Source of the DNA: Mytilus californianus
Lineage: Eukaryota > Mollusca > Bivalvia > Mytilida > Mytilidae
DNA length: 64,000 nt
Assembly: GCF_021869535.1 (NCBI RefSeq)
Contig: NW_026262659.1
Span: forward strand, 1,798,001-1,862,000
Direction: 5' to 3'
A program made the translations under genes and the position numbers. Below the pieces are notes generated by a model that was given only the letters and a program-made list of their open reading frames with translations, searched no databases and had not been told where the DNA came from. Shown here piece by piece: positions 1-9,435 of this stretch (within the stretch, counting starts at the first letter, position 1; every line of letters begins with the position of its first letter).

Positions 1-495
1 ACAAATTTTTGCACCTCATGTTTGCGGTATACCATCTTTTCCGCAAGTTTATTGTTTTCTGTTTGGTAATAATTTAATAATAAGATCTGTTTTGTTACAT
101 CTAGTGATCCGTTTATTTGGCAATCGCCAATGGCAGTCAGCAGGGTTTAAGAATATCAGTCGTTCGACCTGCTAGTCAAATGCGTTTTGTTAAAATATAC
201 TTTTTCACTCATTTGGTCTTTTGGAAAATGTTGTTTGTGCTGTATTTAGACCCCTCTACCGAGAAATTTGTTTTGCATGCACACGTATAAAAATTGCGGT
301 TTTTATCCAACGCAATTATAGGTTTGAACGTTGTTTTCAATTTAGACTTGTTTATATTTTTTCGTTTGGGCTTGTATTATATTTGCCTTCGGGTTTATAT
401 GATCCGTTCATCCTATTTTGACTCTTTCAAAATTCAAGAGTCTATCCTAAATTGAGGTAAATTATATGGCCTTCCAAATACCGTTTCGATTCCTA

Positions 496-539
496 ACATC
501 ACTGAAGAGACATTAATTGTCGAAATCCGGATATGGTGT
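496..539 (+). ncRNA. Type I hammerhead ribozyme, copy 1
   Basis: All conserved core parts are present in order. Stem I 5' strand ACATCA (496-501) pairs with TGGTGT (534-539) with one G-U wobble. The core CTGAAGA is at 502-508. Stem II is GACA/TGTC (509-512/518-521) with a TTAAT loop. GAA is at 522-524. A two-pair stem III, AT/AT (525-526/531-532), has a CCGG loop and includes the required A15.1-U16.1 pair. The cleavage base H17 is A533. Cleavage is predicted between 533 and 534. This is the short-helix-III type I form typical of animal retrozymes. Confidence 0.88.
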
Positions 540-1033
540 ACAAATTTTTGCACCTCATGTTTGCGGTATACCATTTTTTCCGCAAGTTTTTTGTTTTCTG
601 TTTGGTAATAATTTAATAATAAGGTCTGTTTTGTTACATCTTGTGGTCCGTTTATTTGGCAAACGCCAATGGCAGTCAGCAAGGTTTAAGAACATCAGTT
701 GTTCGACCTGCTAGTCAAATGAATTGTGTTAAAATATACATTTTCACTCATTTGGTCTTTTGGAAAATGTTGTTTGTGGTGTATTTAGACCCCTCTACCA
801 AGAAATTTGTTTTGCATGCACACGTATAAAATTTGCGGTTTTTATCCAAAGCAATTATAGGTTTGAACGTTGTTTCAATTTAGACTTGTTTATATTTTTT
901 CGTTTGGGCTTGTATTATATTTGCCTTCGGGTTTGTATGATCCGTTCATCCTATTTTGACTCTTTTAAAATTCAAGAGTCTATCCTAAATTGAGGTAAAT
1001 TATATGGCCTTCCAAATACCGTTTCGATTCCTA

Positions 1034-1077
1034 ACATCACTGAAGAGACATTAATTGTCGAAATGCGGATATGGTGT
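1034..1077 (+). ncRNA. Type I hammerhead ribozyme, copy 2
   Basis: Same fold as the copy 538 bp upstream. Stem I is 1034-1039 with 1072-1077, the CTGAAGA core 1040-1046, stem II 1047-1050 with 1056-1059, GAA 1060-1062, and stem III AT/AT with loop GCGG instead of CCGG. Predicted cleavage is after A1071. The only change from copy 1 lies in the stem III loop, so activity should be retained. Confidence 0.87.
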
Positions 1078-1571
1078 ACAAATTTTTGCACCTCATGTTT
1101 GCGGTATACCATCTTTCCGCAAGTTTATTGTTTTCTGTTTGGTAATAATTTAATAATAAGATCTGTTTTGATACATCTTGTGATCCGTTTATTTGGCAAT
1201 CGCCAATGGCAGTCAGCAGGGTTTAAGAACATCAGTTGTTCGACCTGCTAGTCAAATGCGTTTTGTTAAAATTTACCTTTTCACTCATTAGGTCTTTTGG
1301 AAAATGTTGTTTGTGCTGTATTTAGACCCCTCTACCAAGAAATTTGTTTTACATGCACACGTATAAAAATTGCGGTTTTTATCCAACGCAATTATAGGTT
1401 TGAACGTTGTTTTCAATTTAGACTTGTTTATATTTTTTCGTTTGGGCTTGCATTATATTTGCCTTCGGGTTTATATGATCCGTTCATCCTATTTTGACTC
1501 TTTCAAAATTCAAGAGTCTATCCTAAATTGAGGTAAATTATATGGCCTTCCAAATACCGTTTCGATTCCTA

Positions 1572-1615
1572 ACATCACTGAAGATACATTAATTGTCGAA
1601 ATCCGGATATGGTGT
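1572..1615 (+). ncRNA. Type I hammerhead ribozyme, copy 3, weakened stem II
   Basis: Stem I is 1572-1577 with 1610-1615, core CTGAAGA 1578-1584, GAA 1598-1600, stem III loop CCGG, cleavage predicted after A1609. The first stem II base is T1585 instead of G. The pair that closes helix II against the core (10.1-11.1, normally G-C) therefore becomes U opposite C, leaving three pairs. The core itself is unchanged. Cleavage is probably slower than in the other two copies. Confidence 0.8.
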
Positions 1616-1963
1616 ACAAATTTTTGCACCTCATGTTTGCGGTATACCATCTTTTCCGCAAGTTTTTTGTTTTCTGTTTGGTAATAATTTAATAATAAGA
1701 TCTGTTTTGTTACATCTTGTGATCCGTTTATTTGGCATACGGCGATGGCAATCAGCAGGGTTTAAGAACATCAGTTGTTCGACCTGCTTGTCAAATGCGT
1801 ATTGTTAAAATATACTTTTTCACTCATTTGGTCTTTTGGAAAATGTTGTTTGTGCTGTATTTAGACCCCTCTACCAAGAAATTTGTTTTGCATGCACACG
1901 TATAAAAATTGCGGTTTTTATCCAACACAATTATAGGTTTGAACGTTGTTTTCAATTTAGACT

Positions 1964-1966
<3 letters not shown>

Positions 1967-1999
<33 letters not shown>
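1967..1999. repeat. (TA)n microsatellite at retrozyme/PLE junction
   Basis: A pure TA run of about 33 bases links the last partial 538-bp unit to the left terminal repeat of the Penelope-like element. A shorter (TA)n tract sits at the mirror position, 5119-5141. Confidence 0.95.
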
Positions 2000-2004
<5 letters not shown>

Positions 2005-2220
2005 CTATAAAAAGGACCAACCAGCAAATTTAATATGTACCGGATCGTATAGAATAGACGATACCCGCGCAGATAAGGAAAAAAATATAAGTCTAAAGAT
2101 TTGCACAATGGTACTAATATAAGATGGTTATATACGAAGATGATGTTATAAAATCGTGTTGACAAATATTTCGGGCTAACAAATAGCATTTGTCAGTGTC
2201 AATAATTTTAACAATACTAA
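2000..2220 (-). repeat. Left terminal repeat (pLTR) of Penelope-like element, inverted
   Basis: The stretch 2091-2220 is the reverse complement of 4981-5118, so the element has inverted terminal repeats. PLEs are known to carry such pLTRs in direct or inverted orientation. Read on the minus strand, it holds a decayed hammerhead: stem I TTGACA/TGTCAA, then CTGACAA (G8 changed to A), GAAA and TATT. Bases 2000-2090 (with ACCAACCAGCAAATTTAATA) have no partner in the right copy here, but recur near 27660-27835. Confidence 0.75.
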
Positions 2221-4830
2221 TTGTCTGTGCCCAATGGATTACAAATCAAGCTCATGCCACAAACACCTGGCAATCTATCCAACACATTACTTTGCAGATG
2301 GGATCAAACCCTCTACTATTGCTACAAGCGGTTAATAATAATCCTCAAACAACACTGCGAAGAACATCTCAAAACTCTTACTGCCGAATTTAACACTCTT
2401 TTGAATAGCTGCAAAGAAGATCTAACATCAGACAACTGTGATGCTATCAATGCTCGCCTTAAGGACATAACTACCATACAATCCCAAAATTTGTGTGAAA
2501 GGCAAAAAAGAAAATTCCGTAGGGATGGCATTGAATATATCCATCTTTCCTTACCATCTGAGGAAAAGAAGAAAAGAGTACGACGCTTCTAACGTAGGCC
2601 ACAAGAGCCTAATTCACCCTCCAATATTGTGGTCAATCTTTCCAAACACCAGTTGACGGTATCTGAAACATATCTTCTCTCGAGAGGCCTTAATTTCTGT
2701 CCTCTACCTGCCCTTATCATTGAAACTAATTTGTCGGAAGACCTTGACAATTTTGCCAGAAGTCTCCGCATTAAGGAATATTTCGCATCGAAGGAAAATA
2801 ACAACAGATGCTCGGATAGTGACTTAGAAATTTCAGAAGACGAGAACAATTATAAATTTATCAAACAAAGTACTTGGATACCTAAACCGAGCAAAAATTC
2901 CACCTTGGAGTCATTTATTGACAATTTTTAAGTCGGACATTATTAGAAATACCAGAGAAAACAATAAACCTTTTGACAATCTTACCCATGAAGAACGAAC
3001 TTCATTGACTAACTTACGATCCAACAACAATATCGTCATTAAACCTGTAGACAAAGGCAGTGCAGTGGTTGTCATGGATAAATTTGCCTATATTCAAGAG
3101 GCTGAACGACTACTATGCGATGCAAGGTTCTACCGAAAACCAGACTCTGATCCTACAACATCTTTTAGCAGAGAAATTACTGTTAGATTGGTAGAAATGC
3201 ACGACGACGGTTTCATCGATGAAAAAACTCGTGAATATTTGAAACCAGAAAATCCAAAACCAGGCAGATTTTATCTTTTACCAAAAATGCATAAGGCCAA
3301 TAACCCAGGAAGACCTATTGTTTCAGCGAACGGTCATCCAACGGAAAAAATCTCGGAATTTGTTGTTTTCCATCTTCGTCAACATGTTGAAGACTTACCA
3401 TCTCACTTCAAAGACACAACCGATTATCTTAGAAAAATGCAGGCCTTAAATCCACTTCCTTCCGACACGACACTTGTCTCTATGGACGTCACCTCCCTCT
3501 ACACGAATATTCCATATGCAGATGGCATTAATGCATGTAAAGAAGTTTGGGATTCCCGACCAGTAAAATATCCACCTACCGAATGCTTGGTCAAAAAGCT
3601 CACGCTGGTACTAAAGAACAACAACTTCACTTTTGATGGAGATCGTTATCTACAAGTTAATTGAACTGCTATGGGTACCAAAATGGCTCAATCATATGCC
3701 AACATATTTATGGGCAAATTAGAAAAACAACTCCTTGAATCTTCAATCGAAAAACCGCTTTTCTAGTTTAGATTTATAGAAATGGAATAAAAGTGACGAG
3801 AATTTAGATACATTCATCACTCATGCAAACAACATACATTAAAGTATCAAATTTACTCATGACAGATCTAAATCCAAAATCACCTTCCTCGATACTTCCA
3901 GCTCCCTTACAGATGGCATTATATCCACAGACCTATATTCTAAGCCTACTGATACTCACCATTACCTGTCCCCTAAAATTTGACATCCTGCTCATTGTTC
4001 TAAGAGCATCCCGTACAGTCAGGCACTCAGAGTCAGGCGAATATGTTCCAACACAGAAACAACTAAAAAACGACCGAGTCAACTCGAAACCCGCTCGAAG
4101 AGAAGGGGCTATAAACACAGAACTATTCTAAAAAGTTTTCAGAAAACGGAAACTATTCCAAGGAGTAAACTGTTAGAATACAAATATAAAAAGAAAAATA
4201 AAAGGACTCCATGCGTTCTTATTTACCACCCATCTCTCAAAAACAGCTTCGGTGTCATTCGTGAGTCTTGGAAAACAGTTGAAAAGAATTCCAAATTATC
4301 CAAGATTTTTGCCGAGCCCCCATGATAGCTTTTAGGCAACCCAATAGTCTGCGGAACCTGCTGGTGCGGGCTGAAGTGTCTGATCATAGAAGTACTTCTG
4401 GACAATGTCGTTCTTGTGATGAAAAACGCTGCAAATGCTGCCTACAGATGCATCACTCATCAACTTTTCACAGTAAGGCAACCGAAAATAACTATAAGAT
4501 ATTTTGCAATGTTACCTGCAAAAGTATGAATGCTATTTACATTCTAGAATATTCGGTTTTGTGGCCTCCAATATGTTGGTGAGTCAAAGCAGCCTTTCCA
4601 CAAACGCCTCAATGGCCATAGGAGTGATATCTCTAAGAAGCCACTTCTCCCAGTTAGTCAGCATTTCAGACAGTCGGGTCATAAATTTGATGACTTTAAC
4701 CGCATGAAAATCCTAGTGATTGAACAGAACATCCACAGGAGTGATGCCCAGCGACAGGTTCGGGAAAGCTTTTGGATAAAGGAACTAAATGTACATCATC
4801 CAAACGGCATCAATAAGAAATACTAGCAGT
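2221..4830 (+). pseudogene. Penelope-like element reverse transcriptase / GIY-YIG endonuclease, degenerate
   Basis: Broken single-ORF polyprotein of a Penelope-like retroelement, which would copy its RNA onto nicked DNA. The N-terminal part runs 2221-2931 and has an in-frame stop at 2590. A one-base slip in a T run near 2928 moves the frame to 2918-3664. That part has the PLE RT signatures KPVDKGSAVVV, LPKMHKANNPGRPIVSANG and SMDVTSLYTNIP. A TGA follows at 3662 where the family has Gly, then GTKMA. The catalytic YxDD region near 3775 is lost by a short deletion. The C-terminal linker has cysteine pairs (CRSC, CKCC) and then a GIY-YIG nuclease remnant (ending SMNAIYILE near 4550), shifted in frame to about 4825. 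At least two frameshifts and several stops make it non-functional. Clade (Penelope/Poseidon or Neptune type) is not resolved. Confidence 0.85.
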
Positions 4831-4854
4831 TTTATTTTACACTCGTTTTAGGAT

Positions 4855-5118
4855 GTACATATAAACAGTCACGTCTATTGAGTTTCGAGTTTTGTTTTAT
4901 ATTATGATGTTCAAGATTTGGGATTAAATCATTAGACCAAAACTTACCTGTATTATTGAGCTATTTTTACACATACAAATAATATTGTTAAAATTATTGA
5001 CATTGACGAAGGCTACATGTATTTGTTAAGCCGAAATATTTGTCAACACGATTTTATAACATCATCTTCGTATATAACCATCTTATATTAGTACCGTTGT
5101 GCAAATCTTTAGACTTAT
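4855..5118 (+). repeat. Right terminal repeat (pLTR) of the Penelope-like element
   Basis: The outer part (4981-5118) is the inverted match of 2091-2220. The whole stretch is also similar to 27855-28110, so it is a recurrent PLE 3' end. It carries a decayed hammerhead at 4997-5046: stem I TTGACA/TGTCAA, TTGACGA (C3 changed to T), an extra A, stem II GGCT/AGCC, then GAAA and TATT. Confidence 0.78.
4997..5046 (+). ncRNA. Decayed hammerhead motif in PLE terminal repeat
   Basis: Stem I TTGACA (4997-5002) pairs with TGTCAA (5041-5046). The core reads TTGACGA, so the invariant C3 is lost. A single extra A (5010) precedes helix II GGCT/AGCC (5011-5014/5029-5032). GAA is at 5033-5035 and a one-pair helix III ends at T5039, with H17 = T5040. 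An extra residue at this place is known from a viroid hammerhead. The copy at 27987-28030 keeps C3, which supports common ancestry. Probably inactive. Confidence 0.55.
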
Positions 5119-5141
5119 ATATATATATATATATATATATA

Positions 5142-5327
5142 TGCAAGTCTAAATTGAAAACAACGTTCAAACCTATGATTGCGTTGGATAAAAACCGCAA
5201 TTTTTATACGTATGCATGCAAAACAAATTTCTTGGTAGAGGGGTTTAAATACAGCTCAAACAACATTTTCCAAAAGACCAAAAATGTGAAAAAGTATATT
5301 TTAATAAAACGCATTTTACTAGCAGGT
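5142..5327 (-). repeat. Retrozyme-unit fragment, inverted
   Basis: Reverse complement of the part of the 538-bp unit at about 1780-1966, including the words for GAAATTTGTTTTGCATGCA and TTTTTATCCAACGCAAT. It has no hammerhead. Together with the left copy it frames the Penelope-like element as a large inverted repeat. Confidence 0.85.
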
Positions 5328-5495
5328 ATAACTACTCTAAATATCAGCACAACAATGTTAAATCTGCAATTTGCGAAAGCAAATTTTTGTTCTTCCCTCG
5401 CCGGGATTCGAACTCATGCTATTGGCATATCAAGACAACACCGCCTGCACTGTGTCCATCGCTCTAGACCATTCTGCCACCTAGACTGAACTAAA
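5328..5495 (-). mobile_element. tRNA-derived SINE
   Basis: On the minus strand the sequence reads like a tRNA 5' half, with an A box close to TGGCAGAATGG and a B box GTTCGAATC followed by CCGGCGAGG. A tail follows with AATTTGCAGATTTAACATTG. The acceptor and T stems do not close properly, so this is a SINE head, not a working tRNA gene. The same body and tail occur at 27510-27655 (+) and 58365-58530 (-). Confidence 0.7.
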
Positions 5496-5524
5496 TAATT
5501 CAGCTTTCATATATACATGTATAC

Positions 5525-6385
5525 AAGTAATAGCTTTTCTAAAAAGCTTGCCGGTTTTTAGCTTATTATGTTGAAAATTGTTGGGTTTTTCTTTTGCTTT
5601 GTACTGTATTCTATTCAGAATATTGCTCAAATTTTAATTTTATGCTTTGTCAGCTTTTATAACTCCTGGGAAGGGCTTAATTTCTAAATCACGTGCGGTT
5701 TTGCCTGTACTTATTTCAATAAACTTTTTTTATAAATCAATTTTTCAGCAGACATGTCATTATTTACTCTCTGTTTGAGAAAAGTGTGATCAAGATCTTT
5801 CATCAATTGTCCCGATAAAACAACTCGCAAATGTTTTAGATCCAAATCAATCTTTATTATACCGGAAATTGTGCCTATATCCTTCTTAAGCAGGTTCCAA
5901 AAGCGTTTAAGGGTACATGTACATGGTTACTTCGGGAAAATGTTTTAGGAGTAAATCGGTTTAAAGTCTGTTCTGAAAAAAAATAATAATTTGTCAAACA
6001 GACAATCTAATGGTTCTGGTAAATTGTTCCATTCTCTTGTTGTTCTGATATACGTCTCTCTTAACTCTAGCTTGTCTGAGTTTGTCGTTGCATCTGGTCC
6101 TTCTGTAACCTGATGTATTGTACTTGGATGTATCATTGACAATCAACTGTTGTTGGGTCTTATACCATAGCACAATACTTTGTTCCATCTTCTGTGTAGG
6201 AGTTATTTCCACGGAAGTTGGTCCTGTGATTTAGTTACACATCCTGGAGAGTTGTCCTGATAGCAGCTATAGACAAAGCTCGTCTCTGTACTTGCTCGAT
6301 ATCTCGTCTGATGGTGATGTGATCTCATACTGGATTTGCATATTCTAAGGTAGGTCTTACAAGGGTGGAGTAAATTAGTCTGCTT
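5525..6385 (-). pseudogene. 5'-truncated LINE: RT C-terminus plus 3' UTR
   Basis: Read on the minus strand, 6385-5945 encodes the tail typical of non-LTR retrotransposon reverse transcriptases. It has LVRPTLEYANPV near the start, IEQVQRRAL, and an end of the REWNNLPEPLDCLFDK type, with several stops and frameshifts in between. 5944-5525 is the 3' untranslated part: it matches 11105-11660 in the opposite orientation over its whole length, ending at the same place (AAGCTATTACTTGTA). Everything upstream of the last part of the RT is missing, as expected from incomplete target-primed reverse transcription. Clade unresolved (CR1/L2/Jockey-like tail). Confidence 0.7.
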
Positions 6386-6409
6386 GTTGGTCGTTGTCTT
6401 AGCTTTGGG

Positions 6410-6945
6410 TCAACCCGATGAGTCAACCCCTTCTCAACTGGATTTTACAGTTAGTACTTACATATTAGATAAGAAAGGATATTGGTTATTCATTCAGGAC
6501 ACCAAAAAATCAGTACAAAAACTACATGCACAGCAAAAACACAAAAAGAAAAGGGACAGCGATTTTAATGATGTATGTTGCGGTTAACACCACTGTCCTA
6601 GGTAAGGGGCGGTTTTGGCATCCGCAAACATGGCTATCCGCGCCAAGTTCACTGTCTGTTTGTACCAAAATCATAAGCCTGAATTTCATTGGTTGTCGTT
6701 TGTTGCCGTGAATTACACCTGCTTTTCGTTTATAATTGCTTTGTACATAAATAATGACATGCCGTTGGTTATGTCGTTTGAACTTTTTTACATTTGTCAT
6801 GTCGATTCCTTTTAAAGCTTATAATGCAATTTGAGTATTTATCATTGTTAATCGCTGAAGGGTAACACATATGTGCTAACATCTATGGCGTTTTGTCTCT
6901 GGTGGACAGTTACCTCATTGGTAATCATACAATATCTTCTTATTT
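6410..6945 (-). repeat. Mussel-type interspersed repeat (family A), minus copy
   Basis: On the minus strand the block starts with GAAGATATTGTATGATTACC (6935-6848), continues with the part reading ATGACAAATGTAAAAAAGTT (6800-6540), and ends with the AGTTGAGAAGGGGTTGACTC tail (6450-6410). The same order of blocks is seen at 10668-11080. Short ORFs in it are shared repeat sequence, not genes. Confidence 0.75.
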
Positions 6946-6949
6946 TTAT

Positions 6950-7580
6950 GTCATAAATATCTGACTGGCTAATTTTCTGGACCGTTGCAAGACATATACT
7001 AAAACTATGGTTTTGAAAATTTGCCAGCACTATTCACATGCATTGATCAAAGTTCAACTATATACCATTTGTTGTCAGAACATTATAGTACAAACATGTA
7101 CATGAAGCTGTAATATTGTTTTCTCCGATGTTAACAAACGGAGTTCGTTTCTGGTCATTGCCTTAAATTGCCAAAATTTGTGAATTTAATTGAACGATTT
7201 AGCGATTTTGTGATGGTTGTATATTTTTGAAAGTCTTTGTGAAATTATCAACAATTATTTTTTTTTAAATTTAGTGCTTGAAATATTGTAAAATGTATCC
7301 ATTGAAGAAACTCGAGTGCTGACCTTTTTTAGCTTTGTTGTTTATGTGGTTGCTGTCTTATTTATGATATCCTACATCTCCTCTTATTTACACAAATGTA
7401 TCTGACAACGCTTTAGATACTTTTACATACATATATGCATGCTTTCAAAAGGGACCTTTACTGACGCTTGTGTGTTTCAAATACCACTTACCAAAAAAAT
7501 GACCCATATTAAACGTATGAAGTCTTATCATTTTCCCCTTAGGAAGTTGTCATTAGAAAAAGACCGTTTTGTCATTTGAA
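6950..7580. other. No recognisable gene or repeat
   Basis: AT-rich, with homopolymer T runs near 7260. No convincing exon, RNA or repeat match to the rest of the window was found. Confidence 0.5.
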
Positions 7581-7582
7581 CT

Positions 7583-7696
7583 TCACTGTACCTAGTCCGA
7601 ATAATTAAAACGTCTTGAAAGGCTATTATTTTTTTTTTGCTGTGAAGCCTTCCAGCCCCAAAAATAGACGTCTTAACTATTCGGACTACACTGTAC
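7583..7696. mobile_element. Small foldback element
   Basis: The left arm ACTGTACCTAGTCCGAATAA (with AACGTCT further in) is mirrored by AGACGTCTTAACTATTCGGA at 7666 onward, ending CTGTAC at 7696. Arms are about 30 bp with a few mismatches; the spacer is about 50 bp and includes a T run. Looks like a MITE-sized hairpin. Confidence 0.5.
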
Positions 7697-8204
7697 CGGG
7701 ATGGACGTTGGCGTGATAAGGATTTCGACACATGTTTACATCAACCCGGCTCTCCGCCAAACCCGGGATAAATGAACATTAAAATTAATCGAAAATTTGA
7801 CATTTGAAGATACTTGTTTTCACATTATCTTTTTTTATACTTTTGAATTATATTAGTAAATAGATACTCATCTTTTGTTTTTGTTAACACCAGACAGAAG
7901 CATACACGATCCTTCCTATATATGTTTTTGTGAACATTTGTACATGGCTCTGCACAATCACGACAATGTGTTTCTTTAGTTAAATCACCACGTGTGCATT
8001 CTATACATAACAAAATTACTAATGCTTCGGCTATTTATAAATAAGCGTGTAAAATTATTATCCTGTATAACGATACGCATGAGTGACATCTTATACACAT
8101 CAAAGGGTAGTAATGAATACGAAAGTTAAACTAATATTTATATCTGACTCGAACACAATTGAAAAACAAAGACAGAACAAGACTCAATTAATTTAATCTA
8201 ATTT

Positions 8205-8600
8205 AAAAAGTAAAATCACAAAAATACTGAACTCCTAGGAAAATTCAAAAAGGAAGTCAAATGGCAAAATCAAAAGCTCAAACACATCAAACGAATGGAT
8301 AACAACTGTCATATTCCTGACTTGGTGCAGGCATTTTCTTATGTAGAAAATGATGGATTAAACCTGGTTTTAAAGCTAGCTAAACCTCTCACTTGTATGA
8401 CAGTCGCATCAAATTCCATTATATTGACAACGATGTGTGAACAAAACAAACAGACACAATAGGTAAAAATGTCACAAATAGGGGTACAACAGCAACACGA
8501 ACCCCACCAAAAACTGGGGGTGATCTCAGGTGCTCCAGAAGGGTAAGCAGATCCTGCTCCACATGTGGCATCCGTCGTGTTGCTCATGTTATTACAAAGC
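8205..8600 (+). repeat. Mussel-type interspersed repeat (family B)
   Basis: Starts AAAAAGTAAAATCACAAAAA and contains AAGCTCAAACACATCAAACG, CCTGACTTGGTGCAGGC and ACCTCTCACTTGTATGACAG. Other copies are at 8885-9045, 53040-53165 (minus) and 61012-61588. The distal part (8500-8590) runs into the GGAGCAGGATCTGC-type tail (minus) that also follows the RT fragment at 31640. Confidence 0.75.
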
Positions 8601-8885
8601 CGGTAAATAGTCTAATTCGGTAGGTCACATTCGTGAAAATTGAACGGGATTGTAGTTACGACATAAGGAACATATCCGATATCATCTGTGAAACGGATAT
8701 TCCATAACGGTCAACCAACTCGTGATGGCGTCCGTAATATTTACGAAGTGATGATTTTAACTGCACCATTTAGAACTCTTGGTTTAAAAATGAAAAGGTC
8801 ACAATTGGGAAGCTGAAATCATCTCTTTTGTCGTAAAGTTTTGTTTTCAATCGACCCTCATAGTCAATTTCTAGAAGTCCTAATC
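8600..8885 (-). pseudogene. Fragment of Penelope-type RT (thumb region)
   Basis: The minus strand, read from 8885, gives EIDYEGRLKTKLYDKRDDFS, FPIV and then LKSSLRKYYGRHHELVDRYG with ISVSQM. It has a stop between the parts and deletion of the segment that normally lies in between. The same conserved block occurs at 31250-31540 (+), 60429-60760 (-) and, more diverged, 12900-13100 (-). No catalytic motif remains. It is flanked on both sides by family B repeat copies. Confidence 0.65.
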
Positions 8886-9045
8886 CAATGGCAAAAACAT
8901 AAGCTCAAACACATCAAACGAATGGATAACAACTGTCATATTTCTGACTTGGTACAGGCATTTTCTTATGTAGAAAATGGTGGATTGAACCTGGTTTTAT
9001 AGCTAGCTAAACCTCTCACTTGTATGACAGTCGCATCAAATTCCT
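8885..9045 (+). repeat. Family B repeat, second copy
   Basis: Matches 8260-8420 closely (TCAAACGAATGGATAACAAC, CTAGCTAAACCTCTCACTTG), in the same orientation about 625 bp downstream. It lacks both ends of the longer copy. Confidence 0.8.
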
Positions 9046-9050
9046 TGGGG

Positions 9051-9435
9051 CATTAAAATATCGATTCAACACTTCAGTTTCAACTTGAATGAACACTTCA
9101 CTGTCTTTTTCATTATTACCGAGTCACATGAGACTCGGTCTAATTAGCCATACGGGGCACGTCAGAATGGGATAAATCTGTTAAGGGATTCATTGGTAAA
9201 TACTAGCTTATTCCGGAAGAACATGTGATGAAGTAAAGGCTTTCTTACCGTCTGATTGGTGTTTATTATTGAGCTGCGTCTATTATATGTGAGTGTATCC
9301 GTAAAAGAGGGACGAAAGATACCAGAGGGACAGTCAAAGTGAAGTCGGAAAAGAATCATGATTGTATGTCATTAAAATGACAGTGAAGTGTTCATTCAAG
9401 TTAATATTGAAGTCTTGAATCAATATTTTAATGAC
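9051..9435. mobile_element. MITE with about 55-bp inverted ends
   Basis: The left end (with TTGAATGAACACTTCACTGTC) is the reverse complement of the right end (GACAGTGAAGTGTTCATTCAA, then AATATTTTAATGAC at 9435). The interior holds a perfect 8-bp hairpin ACCGAGTC/GACTCGGT at 9118-9139. The interior (9150-9370) is related, in reverse, to 11660-11890. No coding capacity. Confidence 0.6.

Larger units (their letters stand above)
1..1966 (+). repeat. 538-bp tandem array, animal retrozyme (hammerhead circRNA repeat)
   Basis: The same block recurs with a period of 538 bp: the word ACAAATTTTTGCACCTC begins at 1, 540, 1078 and 1616. Counting from predicted ribozyme cleavage sites, the units are <1-533, 534-1071, 1072-1609 and 1610-1966; the first and last are incomplete and the array continues out of the window to the left. 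Copies differ by scattered substitutions and small indels. Each complete junction carries a type I hammerhead ribozyme (listed separately), so a transcript would be cut into 538-nt monomers. Tandem units with one hammerhead each are the defining feature of retrozymes described in plants and in animals, including molluscs. There is no conserved reading frame: short ORFs of 60-70 codons recur only because the DNA repeats. The array stops inside the unit at a (TA)n tract next to a Penelope-like element. Confidence 0.88.

Noticed and set aside
221-1808. Recurrent 60-70 codon ORFs starting MENVVC or MSKSGYGVQIF
   Set aside because: They recur only because the 538-bp DNA unit recurs. Each copy carries different indels that change the end, and there is no codon-level conservation. 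The function of the unit is explained by its ribozymes.
1824-2189. 121-codon minus-strand ORF with an IYIYIY run
   Set aside because: It is a translation of the (TA)n tract between retrozyme and PLE terminal repeat, not a gene.
5378-5490. Possible functional tRNA gene
   Set aside because: A and B boxes are present, but acceptor and T stems do not pair. The same body with the same tail occurs at two other loci, so it is a SINE.
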